Shown here: positions 1 through 11,140 of the stretch, in pieces
Layout of the letters: each line of letters starts with the position of its first letter
How positions within the stretch are numbered: the stretch's first letter is position 1
Assembly: GCF_040412425.1 (NCBI RefSeq)
Contig: NC_089781.1
Span: 48,662,727-48,726,726, forward strand
Direction: 5' to 3'
Length of the DNA: 64,000 nt
Source: Macrobrachium rosenbergii
Lineage: Eukaryota; Arthropoda; Malacostraca; Decapoda; Palaemonidae
Program-made: the position numbers and the translations under genes
Notes under the pieces: generated by a model
Seen by the model: only the letters and a program-made list of their open reading frames with translations
Databases searched by the model: none
What the model was told of the DNA's origin: nothing

Positions 1-993
1 ATGAATTCGTAACGTGCAGACATAAAAAAAAGTTTTTTCTAAAATTCACCATAAATCGAAATATTGTGCTAGAGACTTCCCGTTTGTTGCAAAATGAAGG
101 TAATTGATTGAATATTACTAGACTGTAAGTGTTTTAGCTTACAATTGCAGTTTTCGACCATTTCGATCGAGTTAAAGTTGACCGAAGGTCGAATTTTTTC
201 TATTTATCGTGATTTATATGAAAATATTTCAAAACTGATAAAAGCTACAACCATGAGTTATTTTTTGTTGTATTCTAATATAAAACGGTGCAAACATTAC
301 GACAAAGTGATGAAAGAATTTCTGAGATGTTCGGCCGAGTTACCGCGCAGACATAAGGAAAAAGTTTTTTCAAAAATTCACCATAAATCGAAATATTGTG
401 CTAGAGACTTCCAATTTGTTGCAAAATGAAGGTAAATGATTGAATATTACTAAAATGTAAGATTTTTAGCTTACAAGTGCGTTTTTTACCTTTTCTGTCG
501 AGTTAAAGTTGACCGAAGGTTGAAATTTTGGCACATCGTGATTTATATGAAAATATTTCAAAACTGATAAAAGCTACAACCATGAGTTATTTTTTGTTGT
601 ATTCTGCATGAAATTGCGCACATTTTCATATATAAAACTTTATGTAATGGCTAATATAAAACAGTGCAAACATTACGACAAAGTGATGAAAGAATTTCTG
701 AGATGTTCGGCAGAGTTACTGCGCGCGGACGTAAGGAAAAAGTTTTTTTTTTAAATTCACCATAAATCGAAATATTGTGCTAGAGACTTCGAATTTGTTG
801 CAAAATGAAGGTAAATGATTGAATACTACTAAAATGTAAGAGTTTTAGCTTACAATTGAGTTTTTCGACCATTTCGGTCGAGTCAAAGTTGACCGAAGGT
901 TGAAATTTTTTGTAGTCGACGTACGGTAAGTCCACTCGTCACCCGACAGACAATTTTAGTCGACTTACGATATGTCCAGTCGGCGTTTAAGGG
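1..993 (+). mobile_element. Right-end fragment of a piggyBac-family non-autonomous element
   Basis: This stretch holds about two and a half copies of a ~380-bp tandem unit, marked by recurring phrases such as a c-t-a-g-a-g-a-c-t-t-c block and a cgagttaaagttgaccgaagg block. It ends with GGCGTTTAAGGG at 982-993, the same terminal sequence that borders TTAA at 28967 and 40332. The flank after 993 is CTAG instead of TTAA, so the target duplication is lost or mutated. The left end lies outside the window. The family assignment rests on the shared terminus and shared internal repeats, because no coding sequence is present. Short open stretches inside it are just the AT-rich repeat read through. Confidence 0.8.
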
Positions 994-1164
994 CTAGTGG
1001 AAAATGGTTGCTGGTAAATCTATCATTTACCACTTTCCAATTAAAATTGATAAGGCAGTCATCACTGCACATAGATAAATCAATTGCTGACAATGTGCAT
1101 GTTTGAATGTGAAAATGCGTAAACTCCCGTGTTTAGGAGTCCTTCATTTTCACTTTCTATGACA

Positions 1165-1339
1165 AGAGCACAGACACCTTCCTCTTTGATTGGTACTGAT
1201 GTCCCTCCAAAAGAGGGCTGCTACTATTCATATCTCCCAGAATAACAGTCTATTACAGAGCACAGACACCTTCCTCTTTGATTGGTGACGATGTCCCCCC
1301 AAAAGAGGGCTGCTACTATTCATATCTCCCAGAATAACA
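1165..1339. repeat. Two-copy tandem duplication, ~83-bp unit
   Basis: Positions 1165-1247 and 1257-1339 are near-identical direct copies, differing by a few substitutions. Each contains CCTCTTTGATTGGT and an AAAGAGGGCTGCTACT block. The second copy abuts the Jockey-like fragment that follows. No function is visible. Confidence 0.85.
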
Positions 1340-1543
1340 AATGGATGTGGTAGATAGAGAGCATACTGTATATTTTCCTTCCAAATGGATCTGCACACCT
1401 ATCACTTGCAGTGTAGACTGTATACTAATAAGATTTTGTGGGGTGTCATTATGAATATATAAAGCTACACCCCCACGGCTTCCTATATTTATATTATAAG
1501 AGGAATGATAGGATGTATACTGTACTCTCATAGGCTGAGACAT
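1316..1543 (-). pseudogene. Jockey-type LINE endonuclease fragment
   Basis: The minus-strand frame gives about 75 residues containing SRGGVALYIHNDTP and then a VIGVQIHLEGKYTVCSLS-like segment. This matches the middle of the apurinic-like (EEP) endonuclease domain at the N terminus of Jockey/CR1-type LINE polyproteins, where an RGG-V-A-L-hydrophobic core precedes a beta strand ending in C-S-L-Y. Full domains are about 220 residues, so this is roughly a third of one, with the catalytic N- and C-terminal motifs missing. It is a dead fragment, and it is not the missing 5' part of the Jockey copy at 43.9-46.8 kb in any contiguous sense. Confidence 0.6.
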
Positions 1544-3190
1544 GTATTATTACCAATCATAGTTTCCTGCAAAGCTATACATACAGGAGACACTTCTGAT
1601 ATGAGCAGCTTTAGTTCTTCCCATTTAGCTCATAATCCCTGAAAGCTCCACTGGAGTAAACGAATAAATTTTATTTAGACGCTTCTGGTATGATGTGATC
1701 GAATGCGCTGCTTTGAGGAGCCTATCAGCATGCAGAAATTTAAAAAATCTCCTAATATGGAGATTACGACTGCCTGTTGTGTCATCGTTACCCCTCCCAT
1801 ATAGAGAGAAGAAGAGAGAGAGAGAGACAGCAAGAGGACAAGCAATATAACCTCCCATATAGAGTGAAAAGAGAGATAGAGAGACAGTGAGAGGGCAAGC
1901 AATATAATCAGAGGCTGGACAGACAATGTTCCGATGCCAGACAAAGAGTTTCCCTTCAGACGGCTTGGTCACCTGCCTCCAGCAATGTTTGTTGTACCTG
2001 TGACAAGGCGAAGCAGCCAGCCCTTCCTGACTGTGACGAGGAAAAGCAACCAGCCCTTACTACCCTCCGTCTGCACAATCTCCAGATTCTGGGAGAAACA
2101 ACATTTGTTGTCCCATTCTGAACCCACCCCCTTTTTGGATGTCTTCAAGCCTGATGTCATCATGCCAACATTGTCTCTTCAGCAGAAACCCCAGCCACCC
2201 TTCTGTGACGTCTTCAAGCTTGAAACCACTGTGCCAGCATCAGCTTCTCAGCTGAAGCCCCAGCCATGAAGAACAACTCACCAGCCTGCTCTACCTTACA
2301 ACCTGTTCCCCTTATCTATAACTGTTTAGATTCATTTTGATTTGTGTCACATTTTGATTTGTGTCACGTTGAATGAAAGCTGAGGGAGGTCCCCAGTTAT
2401 ATAACTTTTTAAATGAATAGGGCCATTTAGTTTCAACCACTCCTTGGACAACAACAGTAGCAAACGGTCAGGTAATAACAGTTGACAACTGTAAAAACCT
2501 GTTAGGTTATCTTTGTTACTGGGAAGTTTACAGTCAAAACCTATTGAAAAGATGACCTATGTTTGGAAGTAAGATGATGATGTTATTGAAATTGAAAACG
2601 AAGTAAAGAAAATTTTAGGTAAAAATTCCAAAGGAAATGATCTATACAGACCCTTAGTCACCATAGGACAAGAGAGAAAAGGGCATAACAATCAGGGTAT
2701 GTCTATGACACCAGAATAGCCAAGGAGGGATTTGCCTTTATCGTTCAGGAACAAGTTGGCTTCACTTAAAGATAAATATCCTTCTAGTTCTTTTCTGAAA
2801 TTGAGGTAGTTTCAGTTGCCTCGGGAAGGAGATGCAGCACCTGGCAAGGCAGTTGTTGTGGACTTGGTGTGTAAAGTGGGTGTGTCAGCGAGTGAATTAA
2901 GCTTGAATCTCGAGTGCTTGCTTTCCAGTTTGAGGTGTTGCTTCTGAATACTCGTATAGCAAAGTTGTTAGGGAAGGCTGTGAGGTTATCGAAGTTATCC
3001 CGCAGTTCCCATTTTCTACAAGGCTGACGCATTTATGTGGAGGGGGGGACTGAAGTGGTTCTCCTACATCGTTTGCTTTGGCGCTTAGAATTTTTCTTTC
3101 TTTTTGTTTTTTTTTATGGATCACAATTGTGGTTAGGGACTTCATGGTTCACGTGTGCCGTTAGTATTTTGCTGTTTTGGGGTTAATAGT
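1544..3190. other. No gene recognised; low-complexity and possible 5' LTR of the next element
   Basis: A GA-rich tract lies around 1805-1890 and a short direct duplication (TTTTGATTTGTGTCAC) around 2336-2370. An open plus-strand frame at 1934-2269 has internally repetitive Q-P-rich sequence but no recognisable domain. The last part probably includes the 5' LTR or leader of the Ty3 element that starts near 3.2 kb. A CACA followed by TTGGCGTTAG at about 3191-3203 looks like an LTR end and primer-binding site, but no matching 3' LTR was found to prove it. Confidence 0.4.
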
Positions 3191-3264
3191 TCACATTGGC
3201 GTTAGTAGAGGAGTTTGCTGAGTTTTTGTTTTTTTTATTATTATTATTTTTTTATTTTTTTTTT

Positions 3265-4150
3265 ATGAAGTTGAGATCGGGACATACTCTTGGGACTTGG
3301 AGAGTTATTCGTCCCAACAACACGGCAGAGGAAGATAAGGATGAGGTTACGATGTTACATAAGTTTACATCGGTGAATGCTGGTGTTTGGTCGTTGCCGG
3401 GCCAAGTGGATGGCATTCTTCCAGTGCCTCTCGAAATTTTTGTAGAGGGGGTGACGAACTTCTTGGTCGCTAAGAAGATAACAGATGGGATAGAAGCTTT
3501 TAATGAAGCAAAAGGTTTCCTTAGTTTGGATAAAGGAGACATCGAAGAACGTTGCCAGAGTCATCACTTTTTGCAGTGTAAGACCTGGGACGATCTTAAG
3601 TTTTTGAGAGCAGCATACAGAACAGCTGGAGCTGGCGATGTAGTTTGAGATCTCAGAGCTCTTTTCAAGGTCTGTAAAGGCCAAGATTCTCTGGTTACGT
3701 TTAGTGCCAGGTGCTTTGATGCTACGAGGGATTTCTCAAAGAAACAGGAATTCAGGCTGGGTAAATGGAGGCGCTATTACAATAGAGGATTTGGAGAAGC
3801 TGTTAGAGTATGCATGGATGTTGAATGATGTCCCAGACGCGATCGTTAATAGTTTTGACAAGGAAATAGGGAGGGAGGCAGACGAGAATTTGCTATTTAC
3901 ACAAATTCGAAAGCATTTAGCAGTGTCCTACAGTAGATAGCTCCTTTATAGATGGGATGCCAAAATCGTCCGGGGCTATTCCGAAGCATCAAATGCAGAG
4001 CAATTCTGACTCTACAGTGATGAGATTATTTGTCAAGACAGAAGAAGAGAAATCTTCTGTGAGTTCGGGATCTCAAGGATGTTGTTACAATTGTAATAGG
4101 CAGGGCCATACCAAGAAGTTTTGTAGCGTGAAATATTGTAGCGCTTGTAA
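3265..4150 (+). pseudogene. gag of the Ty3/Gypsy element at 3.2-9.7 kb
   Basis: The likely start is ATG at 3265 (MKLRSGH), after a long T-rich leader. The frame is open to 3648, then continues in two other frames (3704-3940 and 3957-4154), so at least two frameshifts are present. The early part is a capsid-like helical region without a named motif. The C-terminal piece carries CYNCNRQGHTKKFC at about 4084-4128, a canonical C-x2-C-x4-H-x4-C nucleic-acid-binding knuckle, followed by a second partial Cys pair (KYCSACK). The knuckle plus the downstream protease identifies it as a retroelement gag. Confidence 0.75.
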
Positions 4151-4317
4151 GTAAGCATATCATGGTTGGCAGTTTTGTCTGCTCCTTAAACAGGCAGAGT
4201 CTAGAAGCACATCTTGGGGTGCTACTCTCGCAGGTAGGATAGCTCCTCGAGGGGGTTGTCCGGGAACCGCTAGGGGCGGGCGAAATTTTTGGGGACCGAG
4301 TAACAGAGTGCGAGGAA

Positions 4318-5012
4318 ATGAAGAAGATGGTTTCTTGGGATACAGGACTTCTGGGGGAACCCTTGGGGTCGAAGCCGGTTGTAGTTGGGTCAGTAGATGG
4401 TATAAATGTAAGGGTCTTTATAGATACAGGTGCCTCTATAAACTTAATGAATTACGAGTTGTTCAGGTCGATGTTCCCTGACTGCTGTCTAAGATCTGCT
4501 AAGGAAGTTGTATGCGATGTTCAAGCAAATAGGTTACAGATTTTGGGATACACAGATGTAGATTTATCTCTCATGGGTAGATTTTTGACAGAACCATTTT
4601 TTTGGTTATACAGGGGAGTGCTTTGGGGAATGTGTTATTACTGGGTCATCTCGTGTGTCGGAGACGAAAGATATCGGTTCATACAGGGGTTTCTGATATA
4701 ACTGTGGGAGTGCCTGGGGTGCTTGTGCCATTTGAGGGGACAGATGTGAGTGCAGTGAATGAGAGGAGCTATAAGGGGGTGTTGACAGATGATGTAGTGC
4801 TTGGTCAGGGAATGGTTGCTATGGTTAAAGTGCGAGTGAAAGGGGTGCATAAATCCAGACGTGTGGAGGAAAGTAGCGAGACTGAAGGGAGTTTTGTGTA
4901 TGGGTTCTATAAACAGGGCATCAGGTTCAGGGGATACTTGGGTGGAACTGCTAAACTGCAATGTTTCAGTTTGCAACTACCAGAAGGGTACTTATGCAAT
5001 CGACTCTGTTGA
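4318..5012 (+). pseudogene. Retropepsin-like protease segment
   Basis: The frame beginning at 4318 contains VFIDTGASINLM, with the catalytic D-T-G at 4423-4431, preceded by a typical KPVVVGSVDG strand. This is the active site of the aspartic protease that processes Gag-Pol in Ty3/Gypsy elements. The frame closes at 4701, and an overlapping frame (4602-5012) carries the rest, so one frameshift separates them. Between 5012 and 5218 I recognise nothing, although RT homology starts soon after. Confidence 0.75.
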
Positions 5013-5217
5013 CTGGGTCGATGAGGATAATTAAGTGAATGTTGTCAGGATTTTTGTTCTTTTTTTGTAGAGGAATTACAGGCTAGAAGGCAAGTTTTTA
5101 GGGATCAGTTAGCTAATGCTGATTACAAAGAATATGTCAGGGTGTAGAAGATGTTCTGGCTAAGTTTGCGGACATAGTCGCACTCAAAGGGGATAAGTTA
5201 GGATTAAAAATGTGCTA

Positions 5218-6472
5218 GAACACAAAATTATATTAGAGGACAAAACTACGCCTATTTTTGTTCCTTCATATAGGATTCCTTTTAAGATTAGGGAACAGGT
5301 AGAGCAAGAGGCTAATAAGTGGGAAGAAGAAGGCATTGTTAGGCCCCAGTTCATCACCCTTTAATTTTCCGTTGCTAGCAGTACCTAAGATGGATGGTTC
5401 AATTCGGGTATGCATGGATTTTCGGAAGTTGAATGAGAAAACCATTCCTGATCGCTACTCTGAGGCGTGTTCGCCAGATTTATTTGTAGAGATAGGTGGG
5501 CGAAGGTTGTACTCCTCAACTGAACTAATGCAGGGTTATTTGCAGGTGCCACTTAGAGAGGAGAGTCAAAAGTACACAGCCTTCTCTTTGCCGAAGGGGC
5601 ATTATGAGGTCACACGAATGCTGTTTGGGTTAACAGGCAGTCCGATGACATTTACTAGGCTAATTAATACAGTTTTGCATGGTTTGTTAGGGAAAAATAT
5701 CTTCCTTTACATGGATGATATCCTAGTTGCCACTGATTCAGTAGAAGAGCATTTAGAAGTTCTTAGGGAAGTTTTTAGAAGACTTAGATTAGCAGGTTTG
5801 AAGATAGTTAGTTAAGTGTAATTTTCTCAAGAGGCGGATAGTATATTTAGGTAGTGTCATTTCTAAAGAAGGTGTTAGAGTGAATGATGATAAAGTTTGG
5901 GCAATTGTACAGTTTGTCACTCCCAAGAAACAGGTTTGGTCTTTTTTAGCGATGGCCAGATTTTTCCGTAGATTTGTGAAGAGTTTTTCTGTTCTGGCAT
6001 CTCCTTTGACAGATGTTCTGAGGGATAATGTACAGTTTGTATGGGGAGATGGACAGCAATTAGCTTTTCAAACAATTAAGGATTCTCTTGTAAATCCCCA
6101 AGTGTTGAAGTTTCCTGATTTGGAACATCCTTTTACGTTGGTAATAGATGTTAGTAATGATGGTACAGGGCCATGCCTTATGCAGAAGTTCGATAGAAGA
6201 CTCCATCTGATTGCATTTTACAGTAGGAAGTTTAAGACACGAGGTAGCGATGAACGGTTATGGTTGGTAATAGACAAACAGGCCTTTGCCGTGGTCTCAT
6301 CTCTCACCCATTTTATGATGCTTTTGTTGGGCAATCAAGTAGAGGTTCTGACGGATCATAAGCCACTGTTGGATCTTTTTAATAAATCGGATCTTTCCCC
6401 AAAAAGAGCCCGGTGGTACTTGACAATCAGAGATTTTGATGCTAAGCTGAAGTATATAGAGAGTAGACAGAA
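5218..6472 (+). pseudogene. Reverse transcriptase and RNase H of the Ty3/Gypsy element
   Basis: RT begins near 5218 with a HKIILEDK-like lead and a V-P-S-Y-R-I-P segment, shifts frame near 5335, and runs to 5815 with VCMDFRKLNEKT, a Q-G-Y-L-Q-V-P strand and the catalytic YMDD at 5708-5719. After a stop and frame change, 5880-6472 gives the connection domain (FFRRFVKSFSVLASPLTD) and RNase H (LVIDVSNDGTG, then LTDHKPL). The N-terminal catalytic Asp of RNase H appears as V-I-D-V-S-N-D. The reading frame is cut at 6472 by the SINE and picks up after 6768 with a VADALSR-type linker, the usual RNase H-integrase junction. Confidence 0.9.
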
Positions 6473-6753
6473 AGTTAGTATACCTTAGTTTAACCAGACC
6501 ACTGAGCTGATTAACAGCTCTCCTGGGGTTGGCCCGAAGGATTAGATTCATTTTACATGGCTAATAACCAACTGGTTACCTAGCAACGGGAACTATAGAT
6601 TATTGTGGAATCCGAACCACATAATGACGAGAAATGAATTTCTATCACCAGAAATATATTCCTCTAATTCTTCAATGGCTGGTCGGAGAATCAAACGCGG
6701 GACCAGCAGAGTGCTAGCTGAGAACTATACCCCCAACCAATGAGGAACTAAAG
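6473..6753 (-). mobile_element. tRNA-derived SINE inserted in pol, with 15-bp target duplication
   Basis: The insert is flanked by perfect direct repeats AGAGAGTAGACAGAA at 6458-6472 and 6754-6768. It matches 57102-57385 along its whole length. Read on the minus strand it starts with a tRNA-like block holding a B-box-like GTTTGATTCTCC, then a conserved body that ends near CTGGTTAAACTAAGG. Pol III box plus short target duplications defines a SINE. The parent tRNA cannot be named by eye. It interrupts the Ty3 pol frame, so it landed after that element. Confidence 0.9.
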
Positions 6754-6768
6754 AGAGAGTAGACAGAA

Positions 6769-8083
6769 TGTTGTAGCAGACGCCCTTAGTAGAAGTTTTT
6801 CAGACAAGGAAGGTACTCATGTATGTTATGTATTGGGAGATAGTATACACTGGGATATCAGAATTGGTAGAAGCTTGGCAAGATAAAGATGAAATTCTGA
6901 GAGACGCAAAGACGTTTCTTAGAGGGAAATTAGTTAGGAAGGGGTATAAGCTGCCTTTTGCAGGGCTTGAATTAGAGGGTAATTTGTTGGTTAGGAAGAT
7001 TAGATACAGACTGAGAAATAGTGAAGATAAGGGTCATATGACACAAATAGTCGCTCCTACGAGTTTAGTGCCTACAGTGTTAGATATTGTTCATGGTAGG
7101 TCTGGCAGTCCACATTTGGGGATTGAGAAAATGTATCAAAATGTACAGGGACAATTCTTTTGGAAAGGTATGCTTAGTGCGGTGGAAGACTTTGTGACAA
7201 GGTGTTCAGTCTATAATGTGTCTAAGCCACCGAGGGTCCTACCAGATTTGCAGCATGAGTCCACATGGACCTGCTGAGCAATTTCTGTGAATCTAGTTAT
7301 GGCCATAGGCACCTGTTGGTGGTTGTTGACGAGTTAACTAGGTTCGTATAGATTTTCCCGTTGAAGCATAAAACAGTGGAAGAGGTGGCAATAGCATTCT
7401 TTAATGGGTATATTTGCCAGTACGGGGTGCCAGAGGTTCTGATTACTGTACAGAAAATGGGCGTGAATTCATCAGTCAAACAATGCAGTGTCTGGCAGAT
7501 GTAATGGGTATTAAGAAAGTCAATATTTTACCCTATAGACCAAAAGCGAATGGCCTTTGTGAACAGGCAAATAGGAAAGTCATTGAAGCTCTTCAGATGA
7601 CTGTGGGAGGTAATGACCCAAACTGGGATCGATATCTTCCACAGGTCCAACATAGTATTAACAGCAGTACCATTGGAATGTCTCCCAATGAGGCATTGTT
7701 TGGTTACCCAGTGCGGGGTGCGTTCGATTTGTTGCCCATTCCATCAGGTGACAATACAATTAGGTCACTGGTAGGTACCACGAAAGAGAGATAAGCACGC
7801 CTTGCTAGGAATCTTGAAATGAAAACGCGAGACATGGTAGATAGGAGCAATGCAAAGCCAGATAGTTACAGTGGCTGTTGGAGATAGGGTTTATGTGAAG
7901 ATAAATGTCAAGGATCAGTTGAACTATATGCTGGGCCCGAAATTTGAAGGCCGTTTCCGCATTGTGGAAGCAAAAAAAGGGAAATAGATTTGTTTTGCTA
8001 GACGAGGACACAGGTGTGTCTCGGTTGACTCATATATCTAAGATTAAAAAATGGGTTAATTCTGGTGTTGTACTGGGGTTATG
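6769..8083 (+). pseudogene. Integrase of the Ty3/Gypsy element
   Basis: The frame from about 6769 to 7277 has the zinc-binding domain: a H-x-9-H-like pair in IVHGRSGSPHLG and then RCSVYN, where the expected second Cys of C-x2-C is Tyr. The core follows with several breaks: a D in VVVDELTRF near 7328 with an in-frame stop just after, and the frame 7414-7794 with CTENGREF, PYRPKANGLCEQANR and GMSPNEALFGYPV. Further on, another frame holds a C-terminal module with LGPKFEGRFRIVEAKKG near 7930-7980, the G-P-F/Y region that binds near the DNA end. At least three frameshifts or stops are present. Confidence 0.85.
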
Positions 8084-8084
8084 A

Positions 8085-8159
8085 TAATTTTTTTTCTTTT
8101 CTATTTCTTTTCTTTTTGAGATTTAATAATTTAAAGGTTCTTTTTTTCTCTTTTTGTAG
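8085..8159 (+). promoter_or_regulatory. Polypyrimidine tract and AG directly before the env-like start (candidate splice acceptor)
   Basis: A long T/C-rich stretch ends in TTTTTGTAG at 8151-8159, immediately followed by ATG at 8160. Env of errantiviruses is made from a spliced RNA, and the position fits a subgenomic acceptor. The matching donor was not located. Confidence 0.5.
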
Positions 8160-9714
8160 ATGCTGAAGTTTCGTCTACTCATGACTTTAGGAGTCATGGC
8201 TTGGGCCAAGTTCGTAGTGAGGCTAGGCCCGGGTGTAATTATAGAGGAAGACTATGATGTATGGTTGTCTTCTGACGCGATATCTTTGAGTATAGAGTTT
8301 GAAGCCTTAGGTTCTGCAAGGTTCGAACTTGAAACATCCTGGGGGAAAGTTCAGCCACTTAGGAAGTTTCTGAGTGAGACAGAAACTGTACGGGATCTGT
8401 GTGATCCATTACAGAATTGGGTACACAAACTCAACACTACTGCGGTTAGGGGTCAGGGTAGGATTAAGAAGACTTTTAACATGGATTCCGCAGGTAGATA
8501 CTTCAGCCTCTGAAACTTCTTTTGCGAGAAGGAAGAAAGCAGCCCCATTGCCAATTGGAGCAGTGGTGCTCATAGGAGCAGTTGCTATTATATCACTTGA
8601 ACTTGGTGAGAACTGAGCAGATACAAGCAGATCTGGCTAACCATAATAAAACTTTAGTGACTTTACGGAATAATAATGAGAAATTGCGGGAAGTATTTGA
8701 TACATTACGGAATTCTTTAAATGGGTTACTAGTCACACCTGATAAGATGACGGGAGACCTAGACATTACGATAGCATTGTCTTCCTGTCATACTACCTTC
8801 TTGAATATTGAGAAAGAAGCAGAATCCGTGTCATCGCAGATTCAGACAACAGTGGCTGCTTCTAAGGGGCCTATTTTTGCAGATATTCTTCCTCTCGGGG
8901 CTTTAGAATCAACTTATATGAGCGCAGCATATCATCATGGGTCTCAGGTAATTTTTCCTGGGGAGAATTTGTATAGATATTATGGGATTCTTATGGTTAG
9001 GGTTTCTGATAGAGGGTTATTTGTAGAAATTCCAGTTTGTAACTTAAAATCATTTCATAGTTTTATCTTACGGCCTTTTCCGATGGCTCAGTAACATTGT
9101 GGGACAATGAAGAAAGTATGTACCTTTTGGGGGACCAGTTGCAATCTGCATCCGTCAATTATAGGTCAGGATGTGTGTTGGTGCATGACAGATATGTTTG
9201 TGACAGTAGGGTCTTTACTCTTGATAACACTGACTAGTTAGGATGTGAAAAGATGATAGTTCATAACCAGACTCCCTCTGACTGTGACTTTCGACCATTC
9301 CAACATGAGTACGAGGTGGCCTCTACGAAGACCCTCAATGCAGTGTTCTACCGGAGTTGCGAAGTCTCCATTCAGTGCCATAATTCATCAGACACATTCC
9401 TTCTACGGGGATCGAGGTTTGTTGATGCAACGTGTAGTCCGGTCACGCCGAGGTTCCAAGTTCTGGGCAAGAGTGTCTTTAACTCTACTACTGGCATCTT
9501 CATGCATCATCTTCACAGGGACCATCAGGTGGTTTTGGTGCCGCCTTTGCAGGAGGTTACTTCTAACATAACACCTTTACCGCCATTTGTCATCATGCTC
9601 GCAGTAAAGTGGACTGTGCAGTCCACACGTACAAGGTGCGCGCCTATGCACGCACCTGTAGGTCAGCCTGCTGAGGGTGTGGCTGTCCAGTTGGTGCAAG
9701 AGGCTGGAAATTAG
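8160..9714 (+). pseudogene. env-like region of the Ty3/Gypsy element (broken)
   Basis: Three frames cover this region: 8160-8513, a frame overlapping its end to 8616, and 8582-9094, followed by 9253-9714. The first begins with a hydrophobic segment that could be a signal peptide. The second has a basic RRKK at 8527-8538 followed by an Ala/Pro/Ile/Val-rich hydrophobic run, the arrangement of a furin-type cleavage site and fusion peptide. The third opens with a heptad-like Leu/Asn-rich segment resembling a coiled coil. The last is Cys-rich. Position after integrase and these features argue for a class-I-like envelope gene. Frameshifts and stops make it non-functional. The family cannot be refined by eye. 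Confidence 0.6.
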
Positions 9715-9720
9715 ACAGGA

Positions 9721-10599
9721 CTATATCCTTAGTGCTGAGGTCAGCACTTTATTGGGTGGCCGAGCGGCTGAAATATGAAAGAAAGACGAGTGAGTTAACA
9801 AGTGTGCATAGAAACCACCCAAAAGTTCTGGAGGAATGCTGAGTATATAGTTGGCGTCAGGCTTTTCCAAAGCATGGGACCACATGAACTGCCACAGCAG
9901 GTATGTTCACTGGAAGTTACAGGTTCCCTTGCGGACGTACATTTGTACGTGTCTTGTGAGGCGAGGTCCCAAGAAATGATGAGGAGGAAATGGGAAATAG
10001 AAGGGCATTATACGAACAGCCCTCTTTTTAGTCACAGGCTCAAAGTTAGAGTCCTCAGGGTGAAGTGTGTTCAAACCTTACATTGTCTGATACGCTGTGA
10101 AGAAGTAGGAACCACATATATTTACCAAACTGTAATTATGTTTGATCCACTTATATCATGTGTTTTTCTTGCTTTTGAATAATGTGGGAGGAATTCCCAT
10201 TTTTGCCTTTTTCTTATGTATTATGTTTACTTCATTGCTATGATACATGGGAGGAATTCCCATTGTTTTGCATTTCTATTTTTGAAGACACTAAGGAACA
10301 ATTCTACTTGTCTTCCTTAGGAGTTTCATCAGTTAAAGAGGTCAAGGATGTACACTGTAGGGAAGAAAAAGACTCTGACCTACTCTTATGACCTGCACAA
10401 GTTATAGAATATGACTATGTTTCAGTTGCGTTATTTTGGTTAACTAGAAGTTAAGACGTATAATCACCGCAGAATTCTTGCAATCGTATTCTGTCAAGAT
10501 TGTCTCACCTTTTTTTCATTACCTTTGCCATTTAGTCTTGTTAAATATTTAGGGAATAAATTATTTTGGGTAAAGTGTGTTTTGTTGAAGCCTTAGGGT

Positions 10600-10600
<1 letters not shown>
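9721..10600. other. Probable 3' untranslated/LTR remnant; no gene
   Basis: No recognisable coding sequence is present. A 17-bp motif occurs twice (10185-10201 and 10248-10264). The stretch should contain the 3' LTR of the preceding element, but nothing upstream of 3.2 kb matches it visibly. Confidence 0.4.
10185..10264. repeat. Twin 17-bp motif TGGGAGGAATTCCCATT
   Basis: The identical 17-mer occurs at 10185-10201 and 10248-10264. It contains the palindrome GGAATTCC and resembles a Rel/Dorsal-type kappaB site (nine of ten positions of GGGRNWYYCC on one strand). The position is where an LTR promoter would be expected, but a role is inference only. Confidence 0.45.

Positions 10601-10681
<81 letters not shown>
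10601..10681. repeat. (GA)n microsatellite
   Basis: About 40 uninterrupted AG dinucleotides. The long minus-strand Ser/Leu-then-Tyr/Ile frame across this and the following tract is an artefact of simple sequence. Confidence 0.98.
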
Positions 10682-10684
<3 letters not shown>

Positions 10685-10815
10685 TAGTCAGTTTGAGTGA
10701 GTGTCGAGGAGGGAACCAGCTGCGTTCTGCCTGGTCATCAGCAGGGCTGCCATAAAGGGAGAGACGATCAGACTTTTGGAAGCAGGTAAGGAAAACCGTC
10801 CTGTAACTTTCTTGG

Positions 10816-10816
<1 letters not shown>

Positions 10817-10877
<61 letters not shown>

Positions 10878-11092
10878 TATATACGTATATATACATTTAT
10901 ATGTATATATATGTATATATACATATACATATATATGTATACATATGTATTGTATAGATACATGTGTGTATATATAACTATATATATAAAAATATATATA
11001 TACTATATGTATATTTGTATATGTATATAAATATATATATGTATATATATGTATCTGAATATTTTTATGTATAGATATATATGTACAGTATG

Positions 11093-11140
<48 letters not shown>

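Larger units (their letters stand above)
3193..9720 (+). mobile_element. Decayed Ty3/Gypsy element with env-like region (errantivirus-like layout)
   Basis: In plus-strand order there are a gag with a CCHC knuckle, a DTG protease, RT with a YMDD box, RNase H, an integrase with zinc-binding and core segments, and a separate env-like region after a polypyrimidine tract. This is the layout of env-carrying Gypsy elements (errantiviruses and relatives). Every module is broken by frameshifts or stops, so the copy cannot express full proteins. A SINE sits inside pol at 6473-6753. No LTR pair could be matched. The 3' side runs into a (GA)n tract at 10601 that may have replaced the 3' LTR. Confidence 0.85.

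Noticed and set aside
1934..2269. Plus-strand Pro/Gln-rich frame of 111 codons
   Set aside because: No recognised domain, internally repetitive and in non-coding surroundings; not enough to call a gene.
9721..10600. Search for a 3' LTR matching the region before 3193
   Set aside because: No shared block of more than a few bases could be seen, so no LTR pair is claimed.
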